From contig NZ_CAJYVE010000010.1 in the NCBI RefSeq assembly GCF_913777995.1, positions 362,872-426,871 on the forward strand: a stretch of 64,000 nt of DNA. The letters run 5' to 3'. Under the pieces are notes generated by a model that worked only from the letters and a program-made list of their open reading frames with translations, had not been told where the DNA came from and did not search any database. Position 1 is the stretch's first letter. Each line of letters opens with the position of its first letter. Of the stretch, positions 57,141 through 64,000 are shown piece after piece. This stretch comes from an uncultured Pseudomonas sp. (GTDB lineage Bacteria; Pseudomonadota; Gammaproteobacteria; Pseudomonadales; Pseudomonadaceae). The translations under genes and the position numbers were made by a program.

Positions 57141-58868
57141 ATGAATAAATCCTCCGCGTTGTTCCTCGCCCTCGTGTTGCTCGGCGGCTGCCAGTCCATG
57201 GCGCCGGTCGACTCGCCCTCGGCGCAGGCCCAGAAAGAACCGACCCCGACACCGAAAGAACAGCCGACGGTGTACGGTTCGTTCACCCAGGACACGCTGT
57301 ACAGCCTGCTGGTCGCTGAGCTGGCGGGGCAACGCAACCGCTTCGACATTGCCCTGGACAACTACGTGACCCAGGCGGTCAGCACCCAGGACCCGGGCGT
57401 CTCCGAGCGGGCTTTCCGTATCGCCGAATACGTCGGCGCCGATGACGCGGCGCTGGACACCGCGCTGATCTGGGCACGCAACGACCCGAGCAACCTGGAG
57501 TCGCAGCGCGCCGCAGCCATCCAGCTGGCCCGTGCCGGTCGCTACGACGACTCCATGCGCTACATGGAGCGGGTCCTGCAGGGTCAGGGCGATACGCACT
57601 TCGACTTCCTCGCCCTGGCGGCCGCGGAAACCGACACCGACACCCGCACCGCCCTGATCAAGAGCTTCGACCGCCTGCTGGCCAAGTACCCCAGCAATGG
57701 CCAGCTGATCTTCGGCAAGGCCCTGCTGCTGCAGCAGAATGGCGAATCCGAAGCCTCCCTGAAGCTGCTCGAAGACCACCCGCCGAAAGACGGCGAGATC
57801 GCCCCGATCCTGCTGCGCACCCGCCTGCTGCAGAGCCTCGGGCGCGGCAAGGAAGGCCTTTCCATCCTGGAGAAGAGCCTCAAGAAATACCCCGAGGACA
57901 AGCGCCTGCGCCTGACCTACGCACGCATGCTGGTCGAACAGAACCGCATGAACGATGCCAAGGTGCAGTTTGCCAACCTGCTGCAACAGTACCCTGACGA
58001 TGACGACCTGCGCCTGTCGCTGGCCCTGGTCTGCCTTGAAGCCAAGGCCTGGGACGAAGCCGCCGGCTATCTCGAAGAACTGGTGGCGCGTGAAGCCCAC
58101 GTCGACACCGCGCACCTGAACCTGGGGCGCATCTTCGAAGAGCGCGACGACCCGCAGAGCGCCCTGGATGAATACGCCCAGGTTGGTCCCGGCCAGGACT
58201 TCCTGCCGGCCCAGCTGCGCCAGGCCGACATCCTGATCAGCAACGGCAACGCTGCCGAAGCCTCGCGGCGCCTCAAGGAGGCCCGCGACAACCAGCCCGA
58301 CTACGCCATCCAGCTGTACCTGATCGAAGCCGAGACGCTGACCGCCAATGACCACCCCGAGCGCGGCTGGCAAGTGCTGGGCAGCGCGCTCAAGCAGTAC
58401 CCGGACGACCTCAACCTGCTGTACACCCGCGCCATGCTGGCCGAGAAGCGTGACAACCTGGCGCAAATGGAAACCGACCTGCGCGCCATTCTCAAGCGCG
58501 ACCCGGAAAACGCCATGGCCCTCAATGCTCTGGGCTATACGCTGGCTGACCGTACCACCCGCTATGCCGAAGCCCGCGAGCTGATCGAGAAGGCCCACCA
58601 GATCACTCCCGACGACCCGGCCGTGCTCGACAGCCTGGGCTGGGTGAACTTCCGCATGGGCAACCTCGAAGAGGCTGAGCGCCTGCTGCGCGAGGCCCTG
58701 CAGCGCTTCCCCGACCACGAAGTGGCGGCCCACCTGGGCGAAGTGCTCTGGGCCAGAGGCAAGGAGCGCGAAGCCCGCCAGGTATGGGCCAAAGCCCTCG
58801 AAGACCAACCCGACAGCCCCGTACTGCGCAGCACCGTGCAGCGCCTGACCGGTTCAGAGAAGTTGTAA
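57141..58868 (+). CDS. TPR-repeat lipoprotein
   Basis: A 575-residue lipoprotein with lipobox LLGGC (Cys17). A Pro/Thr-rich linker (residues 20-45) leads to many tetratricopeptide repeats from about 60 to 570, such as [31 protein letters not shown] and [32 protein letters not shown]. It is the PA4667-type protein found upstream of lolB in pseudomonads. It probably acts as a scaffold at the outer membrane. lolB follows by 4 bp and ispE overlaps lolB, so the three share an operon. Confidence 0.93.
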   Translation: MNKSSALFLALVLLGGCQSMAPVDSPSAQAQKEPTPTPKEQPTVYGSFTQDTLYSLLVAELAGQRNRFDIALDNYVTQAVSTQDPGVSERAFRIAEYVGADDAALDTALIWARNDPSNLESQRAAAIQLARAGRYDDSMRYMERVLQGQGDTHFDFLALAAAETDTDTRTALIKSFDRLLAKYPSNGQLIFGKALLLQQNGESEASLKLLEDHPPKDGEIAPILLRTRLLQSLGRGKEGLSILEKSLKKYPEDKRLRLTYARMLVEQNRMNDAKVQFANLLQQYPDDDDLRLSLALVCLEAKAWDEAAGYLEELVAREAHVDTAHLNLGRIFEERDDPQSALDEYAQVGPGQDFLPAQLRQADILISNGNAAEASRRLKEARDNQPDYAIQLYLIEAETLTANDHPERGWQVLGSALKQYPDDLNLLYTRAMLAEKRDNLAQMETDLRAILKRDPENAMALNALGYTLADRTTRYAEARELIEKAHQITPDDPAVLDSLGWVNFRMGNLEEAERLLREALQRFPDHEVAAHLGEVLWARGKEREARQVWAKALEDQPDSPVLRSTVQRLTGSEKL

Positions 58869-58872
58869 TTCC

Positions 58873-59490
58873 ATGTTCCTACGCAATCTCGTCGTATTCA
58901 GTTTCATCGCCCTGCTCGCCGGCTGTGCCGGCATCGGTTCCCGCGAAGCCCTGCAAGGCAAGGGCGACCCGGCCCAGTGGCGCCTCCACAAGCAGCAACT
59001 GACCAGCCTCGACGGCTGGCAGATCGACGGCAAGGTCGGCATCCGCGCCCCCAAGGACTCCGGCAGCGGCACCCTCTTCTGGCTGCAACGCCAGGATTAC
59101 TACGACATCCGCCTGTCTGGCCCGCTGGGCCGTGGTGCGGCGCGCCTGACCGGCCGCCCCGGCAGCGTCAACCTGGAAGTGGCCAATCAGGGCCGCTATG
59201 AAGCCGCCACGCCGGAAAGCCTGCTGGAAGAACAACTGGGCTGGAAGCTGCCGGTTTCGCACCTGGTCTGGTGGGTCCGCGGCCTGCCGGCCCCGGACAC
59301 CAAGAGCAGCCTGGTCCTGGATGACGACAGCCGCCTGGCCACCCTGGAACAGGACGGCTGGAAGGTCGAATACCTCAGCTATGTGCAGCAGAACGGCTTC
59401 TGGCTGCCCGAGCGGGTCAAGCTGCATGGCCAGGACCTGGACGTGACCCTGGTGGTCAAGGACTGGCAGCCACGCAAGCTGGGGCAATGA
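58873..59490 (+). CDS. lolB: Outer-membrane lipoprotein receptor LolB
   Basis: A 205-residue lipoprotein that takes lipoproteins from LolA and places them in the outer membrane. The lipobox is LLAGC (Cys18). [38 protein letters not shown] is the typical LolB start of the beta sheet, with the membrane-targeting loop and a C-terminal VTLVVKDW strand. It lies between the TPR lipoprotein gene and ispE; the ispE ATG overlaps its stop (ATGA). Confidence 0.95.
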   Translation: MFLRNLVVFSFIALLAGCAGIGSREALQGKGDPAQWRLHKQQLTSLDGWQIDGKVGIRAPKDSGSGTLFWLQRQDYYDIRLSGPLGRGAARLTGRPGSVNLEVANQGRYEAATPESLLEEQLGWKLPVSHLVWWVRGLPAPDTKSSLVLDDDSRLATLEQDGWKVEYLSYVQQNGFWLPERVKLHGQDLDVTLVVKDWQPRKLGQ

Positions 59491-60341
59491 ACATGCATCT
59501 CGCATCACTGCGGCTGCCCGCTCCGGCCAAGCTGAACCTGATGCTGCACATCCTCGGCCGGCGCGCCGACGGCTACCACCAGCTGCAGACCCTGTTCCAG
59601 TTCGTCGACCATGGTGACGAGCTGGGTTACGCCGTCCGTGACGACGGGCGCATCGTGCTCAACACCGAGATCGTCGGCGTGCCGCACGACAGCAACCTGA
59701 TCGTGCGCGCGGCCCGCGCCCTGCAGGTCGAATCCGGCTGTGCACTGGGCGTCGACATCTGGCTGGACAAGCGCCTGCCCATGGGCGGCGGCATCGGCGG
59801 CGGCAGCTCGGACGCCGCCACCACCCTTCTGGCACTCAACCACCTCTGGCAGCTGGGCTGGGACGAAGATCGCCTGGCCGGGCTGGGCCTGGGACTGGGC
59901 GCCGACGTGCCGGTCTTCGTGCGCGGGCGCGCAGCATTCGCCGAAGGCGTGGGCGAAATCCTTACCCCCGTGGAACCCCCGGAGCCCTGGTATCTGGTGG
60001 TGGTCCCTCAAGTGTCTGTAAGTACAGCGGAAATATTTTCAGATCCGTTGTTGACACGTGATAGCAAGCCCATTAAAGTGCGCCCCGTTCCCGAGGGAAA
60101 CGGTCGAAATGACTGCCAGGCAGTAGTGGAAAGACGTTATCCAGAAGTGCATAACGCCTTGAAATGGCTAGGTAAATTTACCGAAGCCAAACTGACTGGA
60201 ACCGGAGGTTGTGTGTTTGGGGCCTTCCCAAGCAAAGCTGAAGCTGATAAAGTCTCGGCCCTTCTTCCAGATACCTTCGCAGGGTTTGTAGCAAAAGGCA
60301 GCAACGTTTCGATGTTGCACCGCAAGCTTCATAGCCTGTAA
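59487..60341 (+). CDS. ispE: 4-diphosphocytidyl-2-C-methyl-D-erythritol kinase IspE
   Basis: A 284-residue GHMP kinase of the MEP isoprenoid pathway. [29 protein letters not shown] opens the protein, the ATP loop is [19 protein letters not shown] (about residues 97-115) and [10 protein letters not shown] is near the end. The start at 59487 overlaps the lolB stop; 59493 is an alternative. Codon use changes sharply near 60010: the last 110 codons are AT-rich compared with the rest, and the promoter of the tRNA-Gln/prs unit lies in this part. Confidence 0.96.
   Translation: MNMHLASLRLPAPAKLNLMLHILGRRADGYHQLQTLFQFVDHGDELGYAVRDDGRIVLNTEIVGVPHDSNLIVRAARALQVESGCALGVDIWLDKRLPMGGGIGGGSSDAATTLLALNHLWQLGWDEDRLAGLGLGLGADVPVFVRGRAAFAEGVGEILTPVEPPEPWYLVVVPQVSVSTAEIFSDPLLTRDSKPIKVRPVPEGNGRNDCQAVVERRYPEVHNALKWLGKFTEAKLTGTGGCVFGAFPSKAEADKVSALLPDTFAGFVAKGSNVSMLHRKLHSL
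60051..60079 (+). promoter_or_regulatory. Sigma-70 promoter inside ispE, for tRNA-Gln and prs
   Basis: TTGACA (60051-60056), a 17-bp spacer and TAAAGT (60074-60079) form a strong promoter, followed by a GC-rich discriminator (GCGCCCC) typical of stringently controlled tRNA and rRNA promoters. It lies inside the ispE coding region, about 300 bp upstream of tRNA-Gln. Activity is inferred. Confidence 0.65.
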
Positions 60342-60380
60342 CTGGAACCGAGTGCCAGGCACTCGTAGCATCATCGCCAC

Positions 60381-60455
60381 AGGGGCGTCGCCAAGCGGTA
60401 AGGCAGCAGGTTTTGATCCTGCCATGCGTTGGTTCGAATCCAGCCGCCCCTGCCA
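60381..60455 (+). tRNA. tRNA-Gln (anticodon TTG)
   Basis: A 75-nt cloverleaf: acceptor strand AGGGGCG pairs with CGCCCCT, followed by encoded CCA overlapping as TGCCA. The D arm has GCCAAGCGGTAAGGC, the anticodon stem GCAGG/CCTGC encloses TTTTGAT with TTG at 60413-60415, and the T arm has GGTTCGAATCC. It stands between ispE and prs, the usual place in pseudomonads. Confidence 0.97.
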
Positions 60456-60502
60456 TTTTCTCTATACTCATCCAGGTTACTCTCAGCCTCCAGGTACTGC
60501 GC

Positions 60503-61444
60503 GTGTCCAAGATGATGGTCTTTACGGGGAATGCCAACCCCGATCTGGCTCGGCGTGTAGTACGTCAGCTGCATATCCCACTGGGTGACGTCTCTGTCGG
60601 TAAGTTCTCCGACGGCGAAATCAGCACTGAGATCAATGAAAACGTTCGCGGTAAGGACGTCTTCATCATCCAGCCTACTTGCGCTCCGACCAACGATAAC
60701 CTGATGGAACTGGTAGTGATGGCCGATGCCTTCCGCCGCTCCTCAGCATCCCGTATCACTGCTGTGATCCCCTACTTTGGTTATGCCCGCCAGGATCGCC
60801 GTCCGCGTTCCGCACGCGTGGCCATCAGCGCCAAGGTCGTCGCCGACATGCTCACCGTCGTGGGCATCGACCGTGTACTGACCGTTGACCTGCATGCCGA
60901 CCAGATCCAGGGTTTCTTCGATATCCCCGTCGACAACATCTACGGCTCGCCCGTACTGGTCGACGACATCGAAGACCAGCGCTTCGAGAACCTGATGATC
61001 GTCTCCCCGGACATCGGTGGTGTCGTGCGTGCACGCGCCGTCGCCAAGTCCCTGGGTGTCGATCTCGGCATCATCGACAAACGCCGTGAGAAGGCCAATC
61101 ACTCCGAAGTGATGCACATCATCGGCGACGTCGAAGGACGCACCTGCATCCTCGTCGACGACATGGTCGATACCGCCGGTACCCTGTGCCATGCGGCCAA
61201 GGCTCTGAAAGAGCATGGCGCGGCCAAGGTATTCGCCTACTGCACACACCCTGTGCTGTCGGGCCGGGCCATCGAGAACATCGAAAATTCCGTGCTCGAC
61301 GAACTGGTGGTGACCAACACCATCCCGTTGTCTGCCGCAGCACAAGCCTGCAGCCGTATCCGCCAACTGGATATCGCGCCGGTAGTCGCCGAAGCGGTCC
61401 GCCGCATCAGCAACGAAGAATCGATCAGCGCGATGTTCCGCTGA
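60503..61444 (+). CDS. prs: Ribose-phosphate pyrophosphokinase Prs
   Basis: A 313-residue PRPP synthetase, which feeds purine, pyrimidine, His, Trp and NAD synthesis and the salvage enzymes Hpt and Upp in this window. The start is GTG at 60503, giving [19 protein letters not shown] as in other pseudomonads; longer ATG readings run into the tRNA. The PRPP loop is [18 protein letters not shown] (about 215-232) and the flexible loop has [20 protein letters not shown]. It is followed by a strong terminator. Confidence 0.97.
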   Translation: MSKMMVFTGNANPDLARRVVRQLHIPLGDVSVGKFSDGEISTEINENVRGKDVFIIQPTCAPTNDNLMELVVMADAFRRSSASRITAVIPYFGYARQDRRPRSARVAISAKVVADMLTVVGIDRVLTVDLHADQIQGFFDIPVDNIYGSPVLVDDIEDQRFENLMIVSPDIGGVVRARAVAKSLGVDLGIIDKRREKANHSEVMHIIGDVEGRTCILVDDMVDTAGTLCHAAKALKEHGAAKVFAYCTHPVLSGRAIENIENSVLDELVVTNTIPLSAAAQACSRIRQLDIAPVVAEAVRRISNEESISAMFR

Positions 61445-61482
61445 GGGCCCTGCCCACAGCCTGCAACGCGTCGACGAAAAGC

Positions 61483-61520
61483 GCCCCGCCCTGGTCCATC
61501 GGCCAAGGCGGGGCTTTTTT
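61483..61520 (+). terminator. Intrinsic terminator of prs
   Basis: GCCCCGCC (61483-61490) pairs with GGCGGGGC (61507-61514), with an inner TGG/CCA stem, followed by six T residues. It stands between prs and rplY. Confidence 0.93.
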
Positions 61521-61580
61521 GCCCATATCGCCTGTCGCTGGTCGCAAGCACAGGACGATTGGCTACTTTGGAGAAACGAA

Positions 61581-62180
61581 ATGACTGATTTCAATCTGAA
61601 TGCTGAAGTGCGTTCCGACCTGGGGAAAGGTGCGAGCCGCCGCCTGCGTCGTATCGCCAGCCTGGTTCCTGCTGTTGTCTACGGTGCTGACAAAGCCCCT
61701 GAGTCGATCAGCATCCTGGCAAAAGAACTGGCCAAACTGATCGAGAACGAAGCGGCTTTCGCTCACGTGATCGCTCTGAACGTCGGAGGCAAGAAACAAG
61801 ACGTGATCATCAAGGCCCTGCAGCGTCACCCATCCAAGGGTCACGTTATGCACGCTGACTTCATCCGCGTCGTTGCTGGCCAGAAGCTGACCGCTACCGT
61901 TCCGGTTCACTTCCTGAACGAAGAACTGCCAGTCAAGAAAGGCGGCGAAGTTTCCCACACTACCACCGAGCTGGAAGTGTCCTGCCTGCCGAAAGACCTG
62001 CCTGAGTTCATCGAAGTCGACCTGGGCAACGCCGAAGTCGGTACCACCATCCACCTGTCCGACCTCAAGGCGCCAAAAGGCGTTGAGTTCGTCGCACTGG
62101 CTCACGGTACCGACCTGGCTATCGCCAACGTTCACGCTCCACGCGTGTCGGCCGAAGCTGAAGAAGGCGCTGCCGAGTAA
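61581..62180 (+). CDS. rplY: 50S ribosomal protein L25 (CTC form)
   Basis: A 199-residue L25 of the long CTC/TL5 form. The N-terminal half (1-95, [21 protein letters not shown] and [18 protein letters not shown]) binds 5S rRNA; the C-terminal half is the extra beta domain with [18 protein letters not shown] and an acidic tail [16 protein letters not shown] stands upstream of the ATG. Codon use is strongly biased, as for highly expressed genes. Confidence 0.97.
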   Translation: MTDFNLNAEVRSDLGKGASRRLRRIASLVPAVVYGADKAPESISILAKELAKLIENEAAFAHVIALNVGGKKQDVIIKALQRHPSKGHVMHADFIRVVAGQKLTATVPVHFLNEELPVKKGGEVSHTTTELEVSCLPKDLPEFIEVDLGNAEVGTTIHLSDLKAPKGVEFVALAHGTDLAIANVHAPRVSAEAEEGAAE

Positions 62181-62255
62181 TTTCATTACCCGGTAACGCA
62201 CGTTGAAATGACATCGTGACAGAATCGTAGCGTTTACACCGGTAATCAGCTCTTT

Positions 62256-62293
62256 TTGTCCACAGCCGCCTTCGGGCGGCGATGTTATCCACA
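62256..62293. promoter_or_regulatory. DnaA-box-like pair around a UUCG hairpin, between rplY and pth
   Basis: A perfect DnaA box TTATCCACA (62285-62293) and a one-mismatch form TTGTCCACA (62256-62264) flank a GCCGCC-TTCG-GGCGGC hairpin (62265-62280). The hairpin may help end rplY transcription although no T-tract follows. DnaA binding is only suggested by sequence. Confidence 0.4.
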
Positions 62294-62313
62294 ACGAGAA
62301 GGAAGCCCCTGCA

Positions 62314-62898
62314 GTGAGTGCCATCAAACTGATCGTCGGCCTGGGAAATCCAGGCGCTGAATACGAACAGACCCGGCATAACGCAGGGGCTTTTTTCGTT
62401 GAGCGTATTGCTGCGGCGCAGCGGGTCAATCTCGCCGCCGAGCGCAAATTCTTCGGCCTGACCGGGCGCTTCACGCACCAGGGTCAGGACGTTCGTCTGC
62501 TGATTCCCACCACCTACATGAACCGCAGCGGCCAAGCCGTGGCGGCGCTCGCCGGCTTCTACCGTATCGGTATCGACGAGATCCTGGTGGCCCACGACGA
62601 ACTCGACCTGCCACCCGGCGTCGCCAAGCTCAAGACCGGCGGCGGCCATGGCGGGCACAACGGCCTGCGCGACATCATTGCGCAAATGGCCAACCAGAAC
62701 ACGTTCCATCGCCTGCGGCTCGGCATCGGCCACCCAGGTGATGCGAGCAAGGTTTCGGGCTTCGTCCTCGGCCGCGCACCGCGCGCCGAACAGGAAAAGC
62801 TCGAAGCCAGTATCGACTTTGCCCTCGGCGTGCTGCCGGACATTCTCGCCGGCGACTGGAGCCGCGCGATGCGCACCCTGCACAGCCAGAAGGCCTGA
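62314..62898 (+). CDS. pth: Peptidyl-tRNA hydrolase Pth
   Basis: A 194-residue enzyme that frees tRNA from peptidyl-tRNA dropped by ribosomes. The start codon is GTG at 62314 with GGAAG upstream. It opens [26 protein letters not shown] with the catalytic His in TRHN, then [19 protein letters not shown] and [13 protein letters not shown], all typical. ychF follows 20 bp later, the common pairing. Confidence 0.97.
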   Translation: MSAIKLIVGLGNPGAEYEQTRHNAGAFFVERIAAAQRVNLAAERKFFGLTGRFTHQGQDVRLLIPTTYMNRSGQAVAALAGFYRIGIDEILVAHDELDLPPGVAKLKTGGGHGGHNGLRDIIAQMANQNTFHRLRLGIGHPGDASKVSGFVLGRAPRAEQEKLEASIDFALGVLPDILAGDWSRAMRTLHSQKA

Positions 62899-62918
62899 CA
62901 CGACTTGAGGGGAACACC

Positions 62919-64000
62919 ATGGGATTCAACTGCGGCATCGTCGGCCTGCCTAACGTCGGCAAGTCCACCCTGTTCAACGCGCTGACCAAATCCGGTATCG
63001 CGGCAGAAAACTTTCCCTTCTGCACCATCGAGCCGAACAGCGGTATCGTGCCGATGCCCGACGCGCGCCTCGCGGCCCTGGCTGCGATCGTCAATCCCAA
63101 GCGCATCCTGCCCACCACCATGGAATTCGTCGACATCGCCGGCCTGGTAGCCGGTGCGTCGAAAGGCGAAGGCCTGGGCAACAAGTTCCTGGCCAACATC
63201 CGTGAGACCGACGCCATCGCCCACGTGGTGCGCTGCTTCGAAGACGAGAACGTGATTCACGTCGCCAACAGCGTCGACCCCAAGCGCGATATCGAGATCA
63301 TCGACCTGGAACTGATCTTCGCCGACCTCGACAGCTGCGAGAAGCAGGTGCAGAAGGTCGCGCGCAACGCCAAGGGCGGTGACAAGGACGCCGTGGCACA
63401 GAAAGCCCTGCTGGAACAGCTGATCGCCCACTTCACCGAAGGCAAGCCCGCGCGCAGCCTGATGAAGAACATGAGCGCCGAAGAGAAGGCGGTCATCCGC
63501 GGCTTCCACCTGCTGACCAGCAAGCCGGTGATGTACATCGCCAACGTCGCCGAAGACGGCTTCGAGAACAACCCGCACCTGGACGTGGTCCGTGCCATCG
63601 CCGAAGAAGAAGGCGCCGTGGTGGTGCCGGTGTGCAACAAGATCGAGGCGGAAATCGCCGAACTGGACGACGACGAGGAAAAGCAGATGTTCCTCGAATC
63701 CATGGGCATGGAAGAGCCGGGCCTGAACCGGGTGATCCGTGCCGGCTACGAACTGCTCAACCTGCAGACCTACTTCACCGCCGGGGTGAAGGAAGTCCGC
63801 GCCTGGACCGTCCGCGTCGGCGCCACCGCGCCCCAGTCGGCCGCCGCCATCCATACCGACTTCGAAAAGGGTTTCATCCGCGCCGAAGTGGTGGCCTATG
63901 ACGACTTCATCGCCTTCAAGGGCGAGAACGGCGCCAAGGAAGCCGGCAAGTGGCGCCTGGAAGGCAAGGACTACATCGTCAAGGACGGTGATGTCATGCA
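62919..64000 (+). CDS. ychF: Redox-regulated ATPase YchF (partial)
   Basis: An Obg-family P-loop protein of the YchF type, cut by the right window edge after about 360 of the usual 363-366 residues. G1 is [15 protein letters not shown], followed by [31 protein letters not shown] (G3), and the adenine-selecting NVAE in place of the NKxD of GTPases, so it prefers ATP. The C-terminal TGS domain has [34 protein letters not shown]. It binds ribosomes and affects stress responses. GAGGGGA lies 6 nt before the ATG. Confidence 0.97.
   Translation, partial: MGFNCGIVGLPNVGKSTLFNALTKSGIAAENFPFCTIEPNSGIVPMPDARLAALAAIVNPKRILPTTMEFVDIAGLVAGASKGEGLGNKFLANIRETDAIAHVVRCFEDENVIHVANSVDPKRDIEIIDLELIFADLDSCEKQVQKVARNAKGGDKDAVAQKALLEQLIAHFTEGKPARSLMKNMSAEEKAVIRGFHLLTSKPVMYIANVAEDGFENNPHLDVVRAIAEEEGAVVVPVCNKIEAEIAELDDDEEKQMFLESMGMEEPGLNRVIRAGYELLNLQTYFTAGVKEVRAWTVRVGATAPQSAAAIHTDFEKGFIRAEVVAYDDFIAFKGENGAKEAGKWRLEGKDYIVKDGDVM

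Noticed and set aside
60010-60455. Integrated genomic island at tRNA-Gln
   Set aside because: The composition of the ispE end changes next to the tRNA, but no integrase, direct repeat of the tRNA end or foreign gene is present, and the ispE-tRNA-prs order is the normal one.

Overview
The window is a piece of a Pseudomonas chromosome, most likely from the P. putida / P. entomophila group. The evidence is high GC, protein sequences close to that group, and a right half (about 36-64 kb) with the gene order I remember for P. aeruginosa PA4640-PA4673: mqo, PA4642-type and PA4643-type genes, hpt, upp, uraA, hemH, phr, pagL, murI, moeB, prmC, prfA, hemA, TPR lipoprotein, lolB, ispE, tRNA-Gln, prs, rplY, pth, ychF. 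It is mostly core genome. I see no prophage, CRISPR array, insertion sequence with a transposase, or rRNA.

Layout. 0-2 kb: two unrecognised, less GC-rich genes that look accessory. 2-6.6 kb: flavodoxin, a PilZ-like protein, an ABM-domain membrane protein, then the pterin/folate operon folM-folE-folX with DUF1244 and HopJ-family genes behind it. 6.6-9.5 kb: trxB, a 2-Cys peroxiredoxin and cysZ. 9.5-11 kb: an AT-richer islet with an unknown small gene and an orphan FlhE-like protein. 11-19.3 kb: GT4 glycosyltransferase, glutathione peroxidase, slyD, DUF3565, pta, a YihG-like acyltransferase, an OmpA-type lipoprotein and an HD-GYP protein. 19.3-24.7 kb: DUF1329, DUF1302 outer-membrane protein and an acyl-CoA ligase on the minus strand. 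24.8-35.7 kb: LysE exporter, 2-hydroxyacid dehydrogenase, rsmC, a yybP-ykoY manganese riboswitch with its UPF0016 transporter, M48 lipoprotein protease, a chemoreceptor, SRAP protein, small zinc/signal proteins, an LPLAT acyltransferase and a YajG-type lipoprotein. 36.4-45 kb: mqo, homocysteine methyltransferase divergent from an amino-acid ABC transporter that lacks a nearby ATPase, and purine/pyrimidine salvage. 44.3-51.3 kb: a light-response cluster. 51.5-64 kb: pagL, cell-wall, translation, haem and lipoprotein-trafficking housekeeping genes.

The most interesting system is the light-response cluster: hemH + SDR39U1 epimerase, FAD oxidoreductase + Trp-rich protein, and an operon of a TudS-like (DUF523-DUF1722) desulfidase, a class II LitR-type MerR regulator and phrB. 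Two TTGTACA-type boxes spaced exactly 18 bp apart recur before the desulfidase operon and in the divergent region between hemH/epimerase and the FAD gene. The same pair occurs 42 kb away in front of folM-folE-folX. This suggests one regulon joining photolyase, its pterin/folate antenna cofactor, haem synthesis and possibly removal of photosensitive tRNA thiouridines.

A second notable item is a family of short non-coding elements at about 8.6, 31.6 and 51.4 kb. They carry inverted REP-type units and end in CAATAC terminal inverted repeats. The 51.4 kb copy is flanked by a perfect 10-bp direct repeat, as expected of a MITE-like mobile element.
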